Shown here: piece by piece, positions 11,761 through 25,100 of the stretch
How the letters are laid out: each line of letters opens with the position of its first letter
How positions within the stretch are numbered: the first letter of the stretch is position 1
Assembly: GCA_028826165.1 (NCBI GenBank)
Contig: JAPDFW010000136.1
Span: 566,501 to 630,500, forward strand
DNA length: 64,000 nt
Direction: 5' to 3'
Origin: Anaeramoeba ignava
Lineage: Eukaryota > Metamonada > Anaeramoebidae
Translations under genes and position numbers: made by a program
Notes under the pieces: generated by a model
The model's input: only the letters and a program-made list of their open reading frames with translations
Databases searched by the model: none
Told to the model about the DNA's origin: nothing

Positions 11761-11959
11761 AAATATCTCATTTTAAATCATCATTAATTTTTATAAATTA
11801 ATTAAAAATAAAAATTTAATTTTAAATTAAATTTTAATTTAAATTTAATTAAATTATTTTTTTATTTATTTAATTTTAATTTTTAAATTCAAAAAAATTT
11901 ATTTTATTAATTTATTTTTTATTTTATAAATTTATTTTTATTTTATTTATTTATTTATT

Positions 11960-14900
11960 TTAAATTAATTCAAAATATATTTTAATTAATTTTATTAATT
12001 AATTATTTATTTATTTATTAATTAGAAAATGAAATAAATATAATTAAATTTATTTATTATTAAAATATTATAATTTAATTAATATTTGATTTATAATTTA
12101 TTTATAAATTAATTCAAAATATATTTTAATTTAATTTTATTAATTAATTATTTATTTATTTATTAATTAGAAAATAAAATAAATATAATTAAATTTATTT
12201 ATTATTAAAATATCATAATTTAATTAATATTTGATTTATAATTTATTTATAAATTAATTCAAAATATATTTTAATTTAATTTTATTAATTAATATTTATT
12301 TATTTATTAATTAGAAAATAAAATAAATATAATTAAATTTATTTATTATTAAAATATCATAATTTAATTAATATTTGATTTATAATTTATTTATAAATTA
12401 ATTCAAAATATATTTTAATTTAATTTTATTAATTAATATTTATTTATTTATTAATTAGAAAATAAAATAAATATAATTAAATTTATTTATTACTAAAATA
12501 TTATAATTTAATTAATATTTGATTTATAATTTATTTATAAATTAATTCAAAATATATTTTAAATTAATTTTATTAATTAATATTTATTTATTTATTAATT
12601 AGAAAATAAAAATAAAAATAATTAAATTTATTTATTATTAAAATATTATAATTTAATTAATTAAATTTATAATTTATTTATAAATTAATTCAAAATATAT
12701 TTTAAATTTAATTTATTAATTAATATTTATTTATTTATTCAATTAGAAAATAAAATAAATATAATTAAATTTATTTATTATTAAAAAATATTATAATTTA
12801 ATTAATAATTTTAATTTATTTATAAATTAATTCAAAATATATTTTAATTTAATTTTATTAATTAATATTTATTATTTATTTATTAAAAAAATAAAATAAA
12901 TTAATTAAATTTTATTTATTATTAAAATATTATAATTTAATTAATATTTTAATTTATAATTTATATTTATAAATTAATTCAAAATATATTTTAATTTAAT
13001 TTTATTAATTAATTATTATTTATTTATTTATTAATTAGAAAATGAAATAAATATAATTAAATTTATTTATTATTAAAATATTATAATTTAATTAATATTT
13101 GATTTATAATTTATTTATAAATTAATTCAAAATATATTTTAATTTAATTTTATTAATTAATATTTATTTATTTATTAATTAGAAAATGGAATAAATTTAA
13201 TTAAATTTATTTATTATTAAAAAATATTATAATTTAATTAATATTTAATTTTATTTATTTATAAATTAATTCAGGTAAAAATATATTTTAATTTAATTTT
13301 ATTAATTAATATTTATTTATTTATTAATTAGAAAATGAAATAAATATAATTAAATTTATTTATTATTAAAATATTATAATTTAATTAATATTTGATTTAT
13401 AATTTATTTTATAAATTAATTCAAAAATATATTTTAATTTAATTTTATTTATTAATAATTATTTATTTATTTATTAATTAGAAAATAAAATAAATATAAT
13501 TAAATTTATTTATTATTAAAATATTATAATTTAATTAATATTTGATTTATAATTTATTTATAAATTAATTCAAAATATATTTTAATTTAATTTTATTAAT
13601 TAATAATTATTTATTTATTAATTAGAAAATAAAATAAATATAATTAAATTTATTTATTATTAAAATATTATAATTTAATTAATATTTGATTTATAATTTA
13701 TTTATAAATTAATTCAAAATATATTTTAATTTAATTTTTATTAATTAATATTTAATTATTTATTAATTAGAAAATAAAATAAATATAATTAAATTTATTT
13801 ATTATTAAAATATCATAATTTAATTAATATTTGATTTATAATTTATTTATAAATTAATTCAAAAATATTTTTAATTTAATTTTATTAATTAATATTTATT
13901 TATTTATTTAAAGAAAATAAAATAAATATAATTAAATTTATTTATTACTAAAATATTATAATTTAATTAATATTTGATTTATAATTTATTTATAAATTAA
14001 TTCAAAAATATATTTTAATTTAATTTTATTAATTAATATTTATTTATTTATTAATTAGAAAATAAAAATAAATTTAATTAAATTTATTTATTATTAAAAT
14101 ATTATAATTTAATTAATATTTAATTTATAATTTATTTATAAATTAATTCAAAATATATTTTTTAAATTAATTATTTTTATTTATTAATTAGAAAATAAAA
14201 TAAATATAATTAAATTTATTATTTATTAATTAATTTGAATTAATATTTAAATAATTTTAATTATAAATTAATTCAAAATATATTTTAAATTAATTTTATT
14301 AATTATTATTTATTTATTATTTATTAGAAAATGAAATAAATTTAATTAAATTTATTTATTATTAAAATATTATAATTTAATTAATATTTAATTTATAATT
14401 TATTTATAAATTAATTCAAAATATATTTTAATTTAATTTTATTAATTAATATTTAATTATTTATTAATTAGAAAATAAGATAAATATAATTAAATTTATT
14501 TATTATTAAAATATTATAATTTAATTAATATTTGATTTATAATTTATTTATAAATTAATTCAAAATATATTTTAATTTAATTTTATTTATTAATATTTAT
14601 TTATTTATTAATTAGAAAATGGAATAAATTTAATTAAATTTATTTATTATTAAAATATTACATAATTTATTTATAAATTAATTCAAAATATATTTTAAAT
14701 TAATTTTATTAATTAATATTTAATTATTTATTAATTAGAAAATAAGATAAATATAATTAAATTTATTTATTATTAAAATATTATAATTTAATATAAATTT
14801 AATTTATTTATTTATAATTAATTCAAAATATATTTTTAATTTAATTTTATTATTAATTAATTTATTATTTTATTAATTAGAAAATAAGATAAATTTAATT

Positions 14901-15240
14901 AAATTTATTTATTACTAAAATATTATAATTTAATTCATCATTGATTTATAATTTATTTATAAATTAATTCAAAATATATTTTAATTTAATTTTATTAATT
15001 AATATTTATTTATTTATTAATTAGAAAATAAAATAAATATAATTAAATTTATTTATTACTAAAATATTATAATTTAATTCATATTTGATTTATAATTTAT
15101 TTATAAATTAATTCAAAATATATTTTAATTTAATTTTATTAATTAATATTTATTTATTTATTAATTAGAAAATGAAATAAATATAATTAAATTTATTTAT
15201 TACTAAAATATCATAATCTAATTCATATTTGGTTTATAAT
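11960..15240. repeat. Satellite array A, about 23 monomers of ~144 bp
   Basis: This is a tandem array of an almost pure A/T monomer. The anchor word AAATTAATTCAAAATATAT recurs with its C at 11971, 12115, 12260, 12404, 12548, 12691, 12833, 12980 and so on to 15114. That is 23 copies, spaced 142-150 bp apart apart from a few shorter units of 123, 125 and 140 bp. A second conserved block in each unit is TTAATTAGAAAATAAAATAA. Divergence is mostly small indels in A/T runs. No coding sequence lies within. Confidence 0.93.
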
Positions 15241-15325
15241 TGAATTAATTTTTTGTTTCTATTTAAAGATTAATTTCATTTTCCAAAAAAAAAAAATTTT
15301 TAAAAAAAAAAACAAACAAACAAGT

Positions 15326-15925
15326 TTATTCAAATGAAAAAAATAAACACCAACCAAATCCAAAAATAGAAAACCAAAAACCATCTCCAAACAATTTAAA
15401 CAAATTAGAAAAAAAAACAAAAGTTAAAAATAAAAAATGACTTGAAAGTAAAATAAAAATTCCAATTTTTCGATCTCCAAAACAATAAGTAAAAATTCCC
15501 CAAAATAAAACAATAAAACTTAAAGTAACAAAAACAGATTTGAAAGAGGAAGAAAAAGAAATGAGATTTTGAGCAAAAAGAGAATCAATAAAAGAAAAAC
15601 CATGCAATAAAACCTTCACAAATCCATCCAAATAACCAATAAAAAGACTTGTATGATTTTGACTATTTTTAATCAAAATTTCTCGAGATTTTTCATATAA
15701 TTCTCTCATTTCAGTATTTCCTCTAAAAATCACACTTGGAATAAACGTTTTTGAACCTGAAATCAAATACGGGTGAAATAATGAAAAAATATAAAAAGCA
15801 ACTCCTAATCTCGACCAAACAGAAAAAAATATTTTTTCACTTGTTTTTAAAAATGTAATTGTAATATGAATAATTGCTGTTAAAAGAATTAATAAAAGAA
15901 TTAAATCAATTAAACTGTAAATCAT
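15326..15925 (-). CDS. Multi-pass membrane protein, unknown family
   Basis: This is a single-exon protein of 199 residues. Hydrophobic segments are visible at about residues 3-27 ('LIDLILLLILLTAIIHITI'), 33-58, 98-115, 128-148 and 150-198, so four or five helices are likely. A polar loop, 'RGNTEMRELYEKSREILIKN', lies between helices 2 and 3. There is no cleavable signal sequence distinct from the first helix, and no catalytic motif. It sits between the 144-bp satellite and the 3' end of the RNF213-like gene. I do not recognise the family; an ER or other endomembrane protein is the most that can be suggested. Confidence 0.65.
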   Translation of the reverse strand: MIYSLIDLILLLILLTAIIHITITFLKTSEKIFFSVWSRLGVAFYIFSLFHPYLISGSKTFIPSVIFRGNTEMRELYEKSREILIKNSQNHTSLFIGYLDGFVKVLLHGFSFIDSLFAQNLISFSSSFKSVFVTLSFIVLFWGIFTYCFGDRKIGIFILLSSHFLFLTFVFFSNLFKLFGDGFWFSIFGFGWCLFFSFE

Positions 15926-16173
15926 AACAAATTTTTTAAAAAATGAAAAAATTAAAAAAATAAAAAAGAAAATAAAAATGATTTTTTATTTTTGATTTTA
16001 AAAGAAAGAAAGAAAAAAAAGGAGATTTATGATGAGGATCCAACAATGCAAATCAATTGATTTCAAAATAAAAAATCAGTTTAAAAAAAATTGAAATGAA
16101 TTTTTGAGAATTTTGTGTTCAATTTGATCTCCTTTTCTTATTTTTGATCAGATAAGAAAAAATGATTTAAAAT

Positions 16174-19100
16174 TCAAATTTTGATCGATGCAATTTTTTG
16201 GAAATATTTAAAAGCTTCAACACAATGTTTTGCTTGAATATTTTCTGGGAAATATTCTTCAATTTTTTCAATTGATTCATCATATTCCTCATCATCAAAA
16301 AATGTAAGACTTAATAACTCTCTCAATTTTTTATCAGGTCGAATTTTTTCAGTTAAATAATTCTCAATAAAAAACTTCCAAACTTTTGCCAAATAAACAA
16401 CATCAAGATGCTTAATTGCGTCGCATAAATTTTCTTGATAAAGTTGCCTGAATGGTTGTTTGAATTCTTTTGGAATTTTCTGATAGGGATCAACAAAGTA
16501 CTCTTTGAATTTTTTATCCAAAAATTGAATGTGTTTCAATTTGGCCACTTTTTGGAATGTTGGCGAAGTGTGTCCAATTTCTTGGATTGAGTTGTTTTTG
16601 AGAGTATTCAGAACATAATCGAAAATAGTTTCTTCGAAAAATCTCTTAGTGAGATGACTTGTTTCAATTTTCTGGATTGCTTTTAATGTTTGAACAATGA
16701 ACGCCTGACAATTTTTTGCTTGTGAATTTTTTTCCAAATTGGCAATAATTTGGTCCCATTCATGAGTTGGCAATCCTTCAAAGTAATCTTCCACATTTGC
16801 GATTTGGGGTATTTGAATAATCTCTTCTTCTTGTGAATTTGCAAATTCAAAACGATCAATTTTGATTGCGATAGGAACAATAGTTTTCAATTGAATCGTT
16901 AATTGAGATGCTAAGTTGGATTCGAGCATCGAAAGAAAACTTGAATCAAGCGTTCTGTTCTTTAAATTGCGCTCAATTTCTTCCACATCAAGATCAAAAA
17001 GAGGCAATGAATATTGCTTTTTTGTTGGGATTGGGAACATCAAAGTGAAACTACCATTTGTTTTTTCTTCGTGTTTGAGTAATTGAGTTAATTGTGATTT
17101 TAATAAGTTTTGGATGTTAATTGCATGTTTGATCAAAATTCGGATAAATGATTGTTCCTTTGTATCTCCGGGCAAGCAATAAATTAGGCTGTTTTGCTGT
17201 GAAATGGCTAAATTTTGATCTTTTCGGTCTATTGACTCAATCATTAACAAATAGTCCAAATCATGGATACACAAATTCCAGAACCTCTCGAAATCTGGGT
17301 AAATTTCTTCAATATTTTCTTTTTGGATAAATTCAGAAATCTTCATTGAACGCGCATTTTCTTCTTTGATTTTCCCATTCATCCTGTTGAAAATAATACT
17401 CGCAAACAACAAAAATTTTGGGAACAGATGAAGAATCCGAAATTGCTCCAAATTCTCAAATAAAAATCTAAGTAATTCTTTGTTGTTTGGATCGGTACTT
17501 TGAAGAAAGATGTAATTGCAAACTTTGATATATTTCATTTCTTTGGAAAATACAAAACATCCACTCCTTCTTTTTTTCATTACGAACCTTTTCTACCAAT
17601 TCTGTTTTGGCAACAGGATTATTTTGGATTCTTTTCCTAATTGTTTGATCCCATTTATCATAGATTTTCGCAAATTTGGTTTCAAATAAAGTTCGTCCAT
17701 CGGTTTTTTCGAATGATTCAAAACGTTTCATTTTTCTTGATTGTGTGAATTTTGGGATTGCTTTCATAAGAATTTCATGATAATATATTTTTGTTTCTTC
17801 ACTAGAGAAATTTAGTAATCCAGACAAAACTGCGAAATCTGTCTTCAAATGATCCAAAAGTATCGCGATCATTTCTGGTTGTGAATTTCCCCATGAAATA
17901 CAGTTGTTTATTAATTCTCCAAACCTTCGTGACGCATTTTCTAGTGTGATTACAAATGGAAGTAATAAAGAATGAAGTATGATTCGACAAATTCGAAATA
18001 CAACAGGATTCAAATTTCTCACAGTATAAAGTGGATTTATATTTGGATATCGGCTAATGCAATATGAATAAGGCTCTAAAACCCAATCTTTAATTTTAGT
18101 TTCAAAATTATTTTGCGGATCTCTTAAATTAATCTTCATTTGGCAAACAGTGCAATTTTCTTCCATTTTCTCTTCTCCAATTTCGTAGAAATTCACATGG
18201 TTATTTTTGCATAAGAAACATTTTCTTCCATTTTCAATTAGATACTCCGAAAATGGAACCGGTGTTATTGTTGGCCAATATATAGAAAACAGTTGCTTGA
18301 CTACTTGTTCTGAATTTGGATCTGTTCTCAGATCAAACAAATAATTTGATAATGCATAAAAAGGTTCGAGTTGTAAATTTTGGAATATCTCCATTGTGGG
18401 GAGAATTATTTCAAGTAATATCGGTGAAACGATCTTTTCTCTTACTATTCTAATTGAATCGTAAATATGCTCCAATACCGGCGAGGTATTATCATCATAC
18501 TCCATTTCATCTGGATATCCTTTTTCTACAAATTTTCTGAAAACTGAGGTTTGCTCTAATATTTTACTTTTTGATATGCTCCAATTAGATAACAATAGAC
18601 CTTGGAAATCAATAATTGCATTATCAGTTATCTCCATTTGTTGAATAGTTCTTAACAAAGATTCGGGCCCGTTTTGCTTATACACATTTTTCAGTAAAAA
18701 TAGAAGCCAGTTTTCTCCTTTTCCATTTAGTGCAAATTCTGGTCTTTTTTCAAAGAAATCTTGTGGTTTTTCGTTCAATTGAATTCGATTTAGGACAATT
18801 TGAATGATTTTCGAAAAACTGAATGGCTTCGTGAGAATAAGAAATTTGGGGTCTTGTTCGTAATCGTAATCATCAATTTCATAATCTCCATCATCTTCAT
18901 TTTCATCATTTTCATCATCATCATCATCATCATTTTCATCATTATTGTTATTGTTATTGTTATTATCATTCTCATTAAATAAAATTTTGAGAGGGAATGC
19001 TGAACTCAATTTTTGTGTCAAATTAGGTCTATCTTCCAAAAACTTCACACAATTGACAGCAATCCAATTATATTTATTCCCCTCAATATCCCTTTCATCA

Positions 19101-22100
19101 CAATTGTTCAGTAATTCATCCAAACCTCCAACTACAGATGAATAAAACCGTTCATCATTTTCTGCACTAAATAATTTTGCCAAAAATGTCAAAATGACAG
19201 GATTTCCAACTGAATCCGAATTAATATTCAATCCACTAAGAAAGCGAATATATCGATTCCCAATAATTTTTTCCAGGAAATTCTTAACGTTTGATGAAAC
19301 CAATTTGTGGTGATGATCTTCTAATTTTGTGAAATTCAAAATTAATCTTTCTGCAACAATCCTTCCAAGTTGTTCTAAAAATAATGAAGAATAACGAATT
19401 ATTTTGAAAAATTTTTCTTGTTTTTCTTTGATTTCTTTTTCATTGAAAATGGATTCGAAATGATCTGCCTTTTCTACTCTTGTTTTTGCAAATTGGACAT
19501 CTAATTTTTCCGTTTTTTTCATTCAAACTTTCTATTATACTGTATGAAACAATTCTTGAATCTAGTTTTTGATCTGGAATTTGTTTTTGGCACAATAAAT
19601 GATCCTCGCTAGAATCAAAAAATATTTTTTCCATTTCTTTCATTGAAGTAAAATTCTGCAAAACCCATTGCTGATCATTCCAAATATATCCTCTCAGTTC
19701 TTCCCAAATTGGTGCGAATATTTCCTCAAAATAATTCTCGAATTTTACTCTTTTTTGGAATGATTTATCAATAAATGCACTCATTTTTGCTGTTGTTCGA
19801 TTTGAGCGGAATGCGGATACAACTTGTATGCTATATTTCTTGATCAGAATATGGTTCCATTTATTAATCAATGACTTGATTTTGAGCGAGTTTGATTCTT
19901 GTCTTTCACTTGTTTTTTGTAAAAGATCCACGAGATTATCGAAGTTGGATTCAAAGAAAATGATAATCTTTTGGAAATTTGGATTTTTTTGATATGCTTC
20001 GACATCCAACTTGACTAAAATATCGAAACAAAAATCAAGGAACTGAAAACCTGAAAATATAACATTTCGGCTTCGATAATTGGAACTCTCAAAAAATTTG
20101 TTGTCAATGGTTCTCATCTCGTTCCACATAATCATTATCAGATCTAAGTAAGGCTTAATATCATGAGAAAAAGTTTTGTGTATTTGAACCAATAAATCTT
20201 TTGCATTTCTCAAGTTTGGTTTCATGGATTTGATCATTTCCCAAACTTGAATATTCAAATGATTCAGAAGCTTATCCTGTTGTTCCTCTGTCAAATGAAA
20301 AGCGTTGGAAATCTTTGAAATATCTTTTGGGTTAAATCTGCATATGTATTCTCGTCTCGGCAAATCTCTTTCTGGATTACAGATAACAATTCTTTATTCT
20401 CTGGTTTTTCATATTTGTTTTCTTCGATGATAGAATATATGTGATAAGAAAATGGGGACCGGGAATTTGTGAAATCATCCGCTTTTAATATATGGAACAC
20501 TGGAAGATGCGTTTTTGCAATAATTGTTTGCCATAAACGGGCTACATTCTGATTTTGTGAAATGAAAAGATCAAGATTCTGATTTCTGTTAATATTGTTC
20601 AAAAATATTGAGAATATTTGAATCGTTTTCTCTCGGAAATGGTGAAAAAGAAATGAGTTGAAAGATTGATAGTTTTCTTCATTCTTCCATTTTTCTCGAA
20701 TAATCTTGATCAGATCCCATTCATAAATATTAATTTGCTCCTCAACTCCTGATTGGATCATTTCGATCAGAGTATCATAAACAATCTTTTGGAACGCATC
20801 TGTTTGTAAGAGCTTATGAATCCTATCGAGAAGAGTTGAGTACTTGGTGGTGGTGGAATCTAAGAAACGGGATAAAGACATTCCTGCAATATTAGGAAGA
20901 AGATCTTGGATTCTACGCTGATTGTTTCTGAAAATGCTTTCAAAAGTGTTTGTTTCTTGTCTAAATTGAACCAAGGAAATCAAATTGGATTTTGGGCATA
21001 AGTTCTTCAACATAATAATATTCCCAAATATCTTCGAAGGAAAAAGAAAGATCAGAAACAGTTCCATTCGGAGAAAGATGAATAAGGAAGATGACAAAAA
21101 ATTTCTGTGTTGAGAAATAATACTCTTTTCTTTCCTTTTGATTGGCAAATTTAATATCTTTGTTTTTATCATTTTGCTGAAGGAATTCGTATATTGAAGT
21201 TTCCATTAGATATTTTGATTGATAGAAAATTTGTGATGCTTTTTCATTTGGGTTAAAGTGGATGATTAAAGCATGCTTCTCGTCATTCAAGTTTTTGTTC
21301 TCTCTATTGAGGAATTTCTCTTTAATCTCGGATGCCAGATTTTGGTCTGTTTCAATATAGAGAAGATCGATTGTTGAGAATGTGTATCCTTGAGGATATT
21401 GAAGGTTTTCATAATTCGGTGAGTGCGTGAAAATAACTGAATTGTGAATTTGCTTTGGAGCGATCTCCTTATGAAATAGATCATCGAAGCTTTGGTGTTG
21501 GGATTCCAAGTAATTGGTGCATTCTTGATCAAGTTTTTCCAGATCTTGAAAGCCGGTTTGAGCTCCTTGAAGTTTTTGTTGATTAATGAAATATTTTAGT
21601 TCAATAATCTTATCAACTTTGCAAATTCTAATCCAATAATGCATTCCAATTTGGTTCAGTTTTTGAAGATTCATTTCCTCGAAATTATTATTGTTGTTGT
21701 TGTTGTTATTGTTATTGTTATTATTATTGTTATTATCAAAAGATTTTCTTTTGTATTGATTTTGGATCTTGATCCCAAGCGTATCAAGCAAATCAGGATG
21801 GTTGATCACGAGGAAATTGTCTGGATGAATTGATTGAAGTGATACTTTTTTCACTTTCTCGAAAATTTCTTTCTGATTGGAGACAAATTGCTTAATAAAT
21901 GGGTTCTGAATAAAATCAGAGGGAATAAAAAGTTGTTTCTCAAAACGATTCAAAACAGCTGGTGATTCGTTTTGATATGCTTCCATTTTGTCTATAACAA
22001 CAAGAACGCGAAAGTTTGGATTGATTTGGATAGAATCTGAACTATCTCCAAATGATATACGCGCAAAAACTTTATCTTCAATTTGTGCATAATTTTGATT

Positions 22101-25100
22101 GAGGAGATCATAAAGCGGTTCAAAAAGCTGCTTGTTATTGCATAACACAATTGTTTCTCCCAATCTCACTGACAACTCAACTTTTTTCAAGTTTTGAATT
22201 ATTCGAAGAAAGTTTCGATCTTCAGCAAAAGATGATCCAAACATTACAGCACTTTTGGTCTCAATTTGTTGCAAAATGACAGGGAAAAGAGCCAAATTAT
22301 CAACTAATATCATCAAATGTCTGGAAAATTTGTGAATTTCATCATTAGTGAGATTGTACTCCTTCCTTTCTTCATTAGGAAGTAACTTCCCCTTGAGATT
22401 TTGTTCAATCAAGACTCGTGTTGTGGGAACGAAATCAGGAACTTGTATCCCTAATATTTGACATATTTTCGATTCCAAGTTACCAAGAAATTCGGGTTTT
22501 GATCCAAAATTCCTATAGATGAAATTCCAGAGAAGTTTCGGATTTCGATAATTTTCATGAAATTTAGAAGTCGACTTTGCAATCATTTTGAGCAGGTAAT
22601 AGAAGTCTCTGAGTCCATAGTAATTTTGGTTGATTTTCTGTCCATGAAAATTGAGAGGATTGCTTTTTTGGTAATCAATGATGAGTTTGTATACTTCAGC
22701 TAATTTCTCTGGAAAATCTGCAGATGTTCTTGATTGCAAAGAGCTGAGAATCATTGTAGCAGTTTTTTGGAGTTCTTTTTTTGTTGGTTCTAGTCTTCTG
22801 AGTAAAATACCCCGATTTGTATTTGCTGGATCAAGTTTCCAATTCGATATAGCAAGAACAGCAATATCTGCATTTTTGCGGGCTTTTTTCTTATCCTTTT
22901 CGCTTTTTTGATTGTTATTGTTATTGTTATTTTCATTTTGATTATTATTATTATTATTATTGTTATTGTTATTTTCATTTTCATTTTGATTTTGATTTTG
23001 ATTTTGATTTGGCTCTTTTGATTTCTCAAGCAAATGCTTTTTGTCTGATTTTTCAAGTTCAGCATGAAGTACTTTCAAAGGCAAATGAGGACTTAATTCT
23101 GCTAATGCAACTTCATCCAAAATTACAACAGGTATTGTTGTTTCTCCATCTGTTTGAGTTGCAAAATCTCGAGCAGAATCAAAAATTTCTTGGATTCCTT
23201 TTGAAGTTGTCATTGGGGAGCATTGGAGATAAAAAGGTTGTAATGATGGAATTTTCCATCTTGAAATAAATGTGTTTTCACTTCTTGGGCGTAAAATATG
23301 CATCAGTAATTCAATAGAAAGAGATTTTGATGATCCTAATTTAAATAAAGAAACAGAAATGAAAAGCGTTTTTAGTTATGATTTCAAATTGCAATTAGAA
23401 TTTTTGAATTATTTACCTGGTTTGCCAACAATAAATAATGGAATTTTCACATAGCAAGAGATAAATATTAGCAATATATTTTCCTTCAATGCCTCGTTGA
23501 TTGCAACTGTGGGGTCATGCTTCTGGATTTCTAGAGCATTGATTAAATTTTCCTGAATATGCGTAACAATTTCTTTGATGGTTTTATTGGATTGAATACT
23601 TTTTGATAACTTGGAATACTCATTTTGGAGATCACTCAAGAAACGATCTCTCACATCCCCAACAAATCGAGTGGCATAGCAAACAAAGAGAGATAGAATA
23701 ACTGCATAATGTATTTTTTTGTTTCTTTTGATATGAAGTAATTTTGTCCCTTCTTGAGTTGAGATTAACCATTTGAAAATTCTCAAAGTCCTTGAGGCAT
23801 CTCTCAAAGAAACAGAGCTTTCCTGATCATCTGAATATTGACGAACAAAATTATGTGACTGGCAAATGATCATTGTGAAATTCGCGCCAATTTCAAGAAG
23901 CTTTTCTTCGGTATAATTACTTGAAATTTCACTCAAAGTTTGCTTCACCATCTCCGAGATATAAACTCTTTCAATATTACTTGTTAGACTTCCAAAGTCG
24001 TAGATATCTTCCAAAAACGAATCTGGAATAGGATGAACACGATAAACAGCTTGTTGGATTTTCTTCATTTGCTGCTGTTCTTCTCCGTAATGAAAAGTCA
24101 GAATCCCATTTGGTAATGTATCACTATCATCTTGATAGCTTTGATTATTCTTGGGTTTCTCTTTCTCATTTCCAACCTTTTTTCGAATTGAATAGTCATG
24201 TTCGATATTCTGGATTTGATTAATTTTAGGTTTTTTGTCATGTTTTTGCGGGAAAGATGAATGATCTTCTTTTCGTAAACGATAAGGATTTGCTGCAGCT
24301 AATAGTTTAATTTCATCAGATAGTGGCTGTCCATTTATGCAGCGATCAATCAAAATTTCTTTGAATAACATAATGCAGTCTTTGGATGCTGTATTGAATT
24401 CATCAAAGAATATGTAAATGAACATCAATCTTTCATTTTGGATTTTTGCTTTCGCTTTTGTAATGGTTTTGATGATGTCTTTCTTTTTCGTACCTCCATG
24501 AATATTTTTGATTATTAACTTTTGTTTCATCACTTCTTCGATCAAATATTTGATCAATGCTGTTTTGCCGCATCCTGTTTCTCCAAGTAAAATAACAGGT
24601 AATCCTGCAAAAAGCTTGTACTGAATATAAACCATCTTCATAAAGTTATCTGATGTGAGAACATATCTTTTTTTTCTTTGAGAAAAATCCTCATTGGCTT
24701 TTTCTTTTTGTTCTAACAAAAGCATTGGAGTTGGATTAAGTGCATTTAGAGTTCGGAGAACATATTCTTCCTTGATTCCAACAAGATCAGTTTCACTTGA
24801 TAAACGATCATGAAAATGAAAATTATTGATTTCCAAAATGGGTCTTAGTTCCTCTGAAAATTGACTTTTCATCGCATTTGGATTCCTTCCTATTAAGTTG
24901 ACCCCATTGATTTCCTCGTTTTCGCTCATAAAGAGAACAAGTAAAGACAAATCCCTTGTTTTCCATGGTCTTCTCTCAAGAAGTAGTTTGGATAAATCCT
25001 CGAGTTCTGTCATATTAGGATCAGATGATTTGGTAACCCAGTTGATAGAGCGGGAAACCATATTAGTCACTGAATACATATATGATTGAAAAAGATCGTT

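Noticed and set aside
11960-15240. CRISPR-like array or centromeric gene cluster
   Set aside because: Units are contiguous without unique spacers and the genome is eukaryotic. A centromere role is possible but nothing here shows it.
19440-19522. 'RCPICKNKSRKGRSF' as a RING finger start in the RNF213-like gene
   Set aside because: It is the out-of-frame reading of an overlap; no further Cys/His follow before a stop, and the other frame continues for 680 codons.
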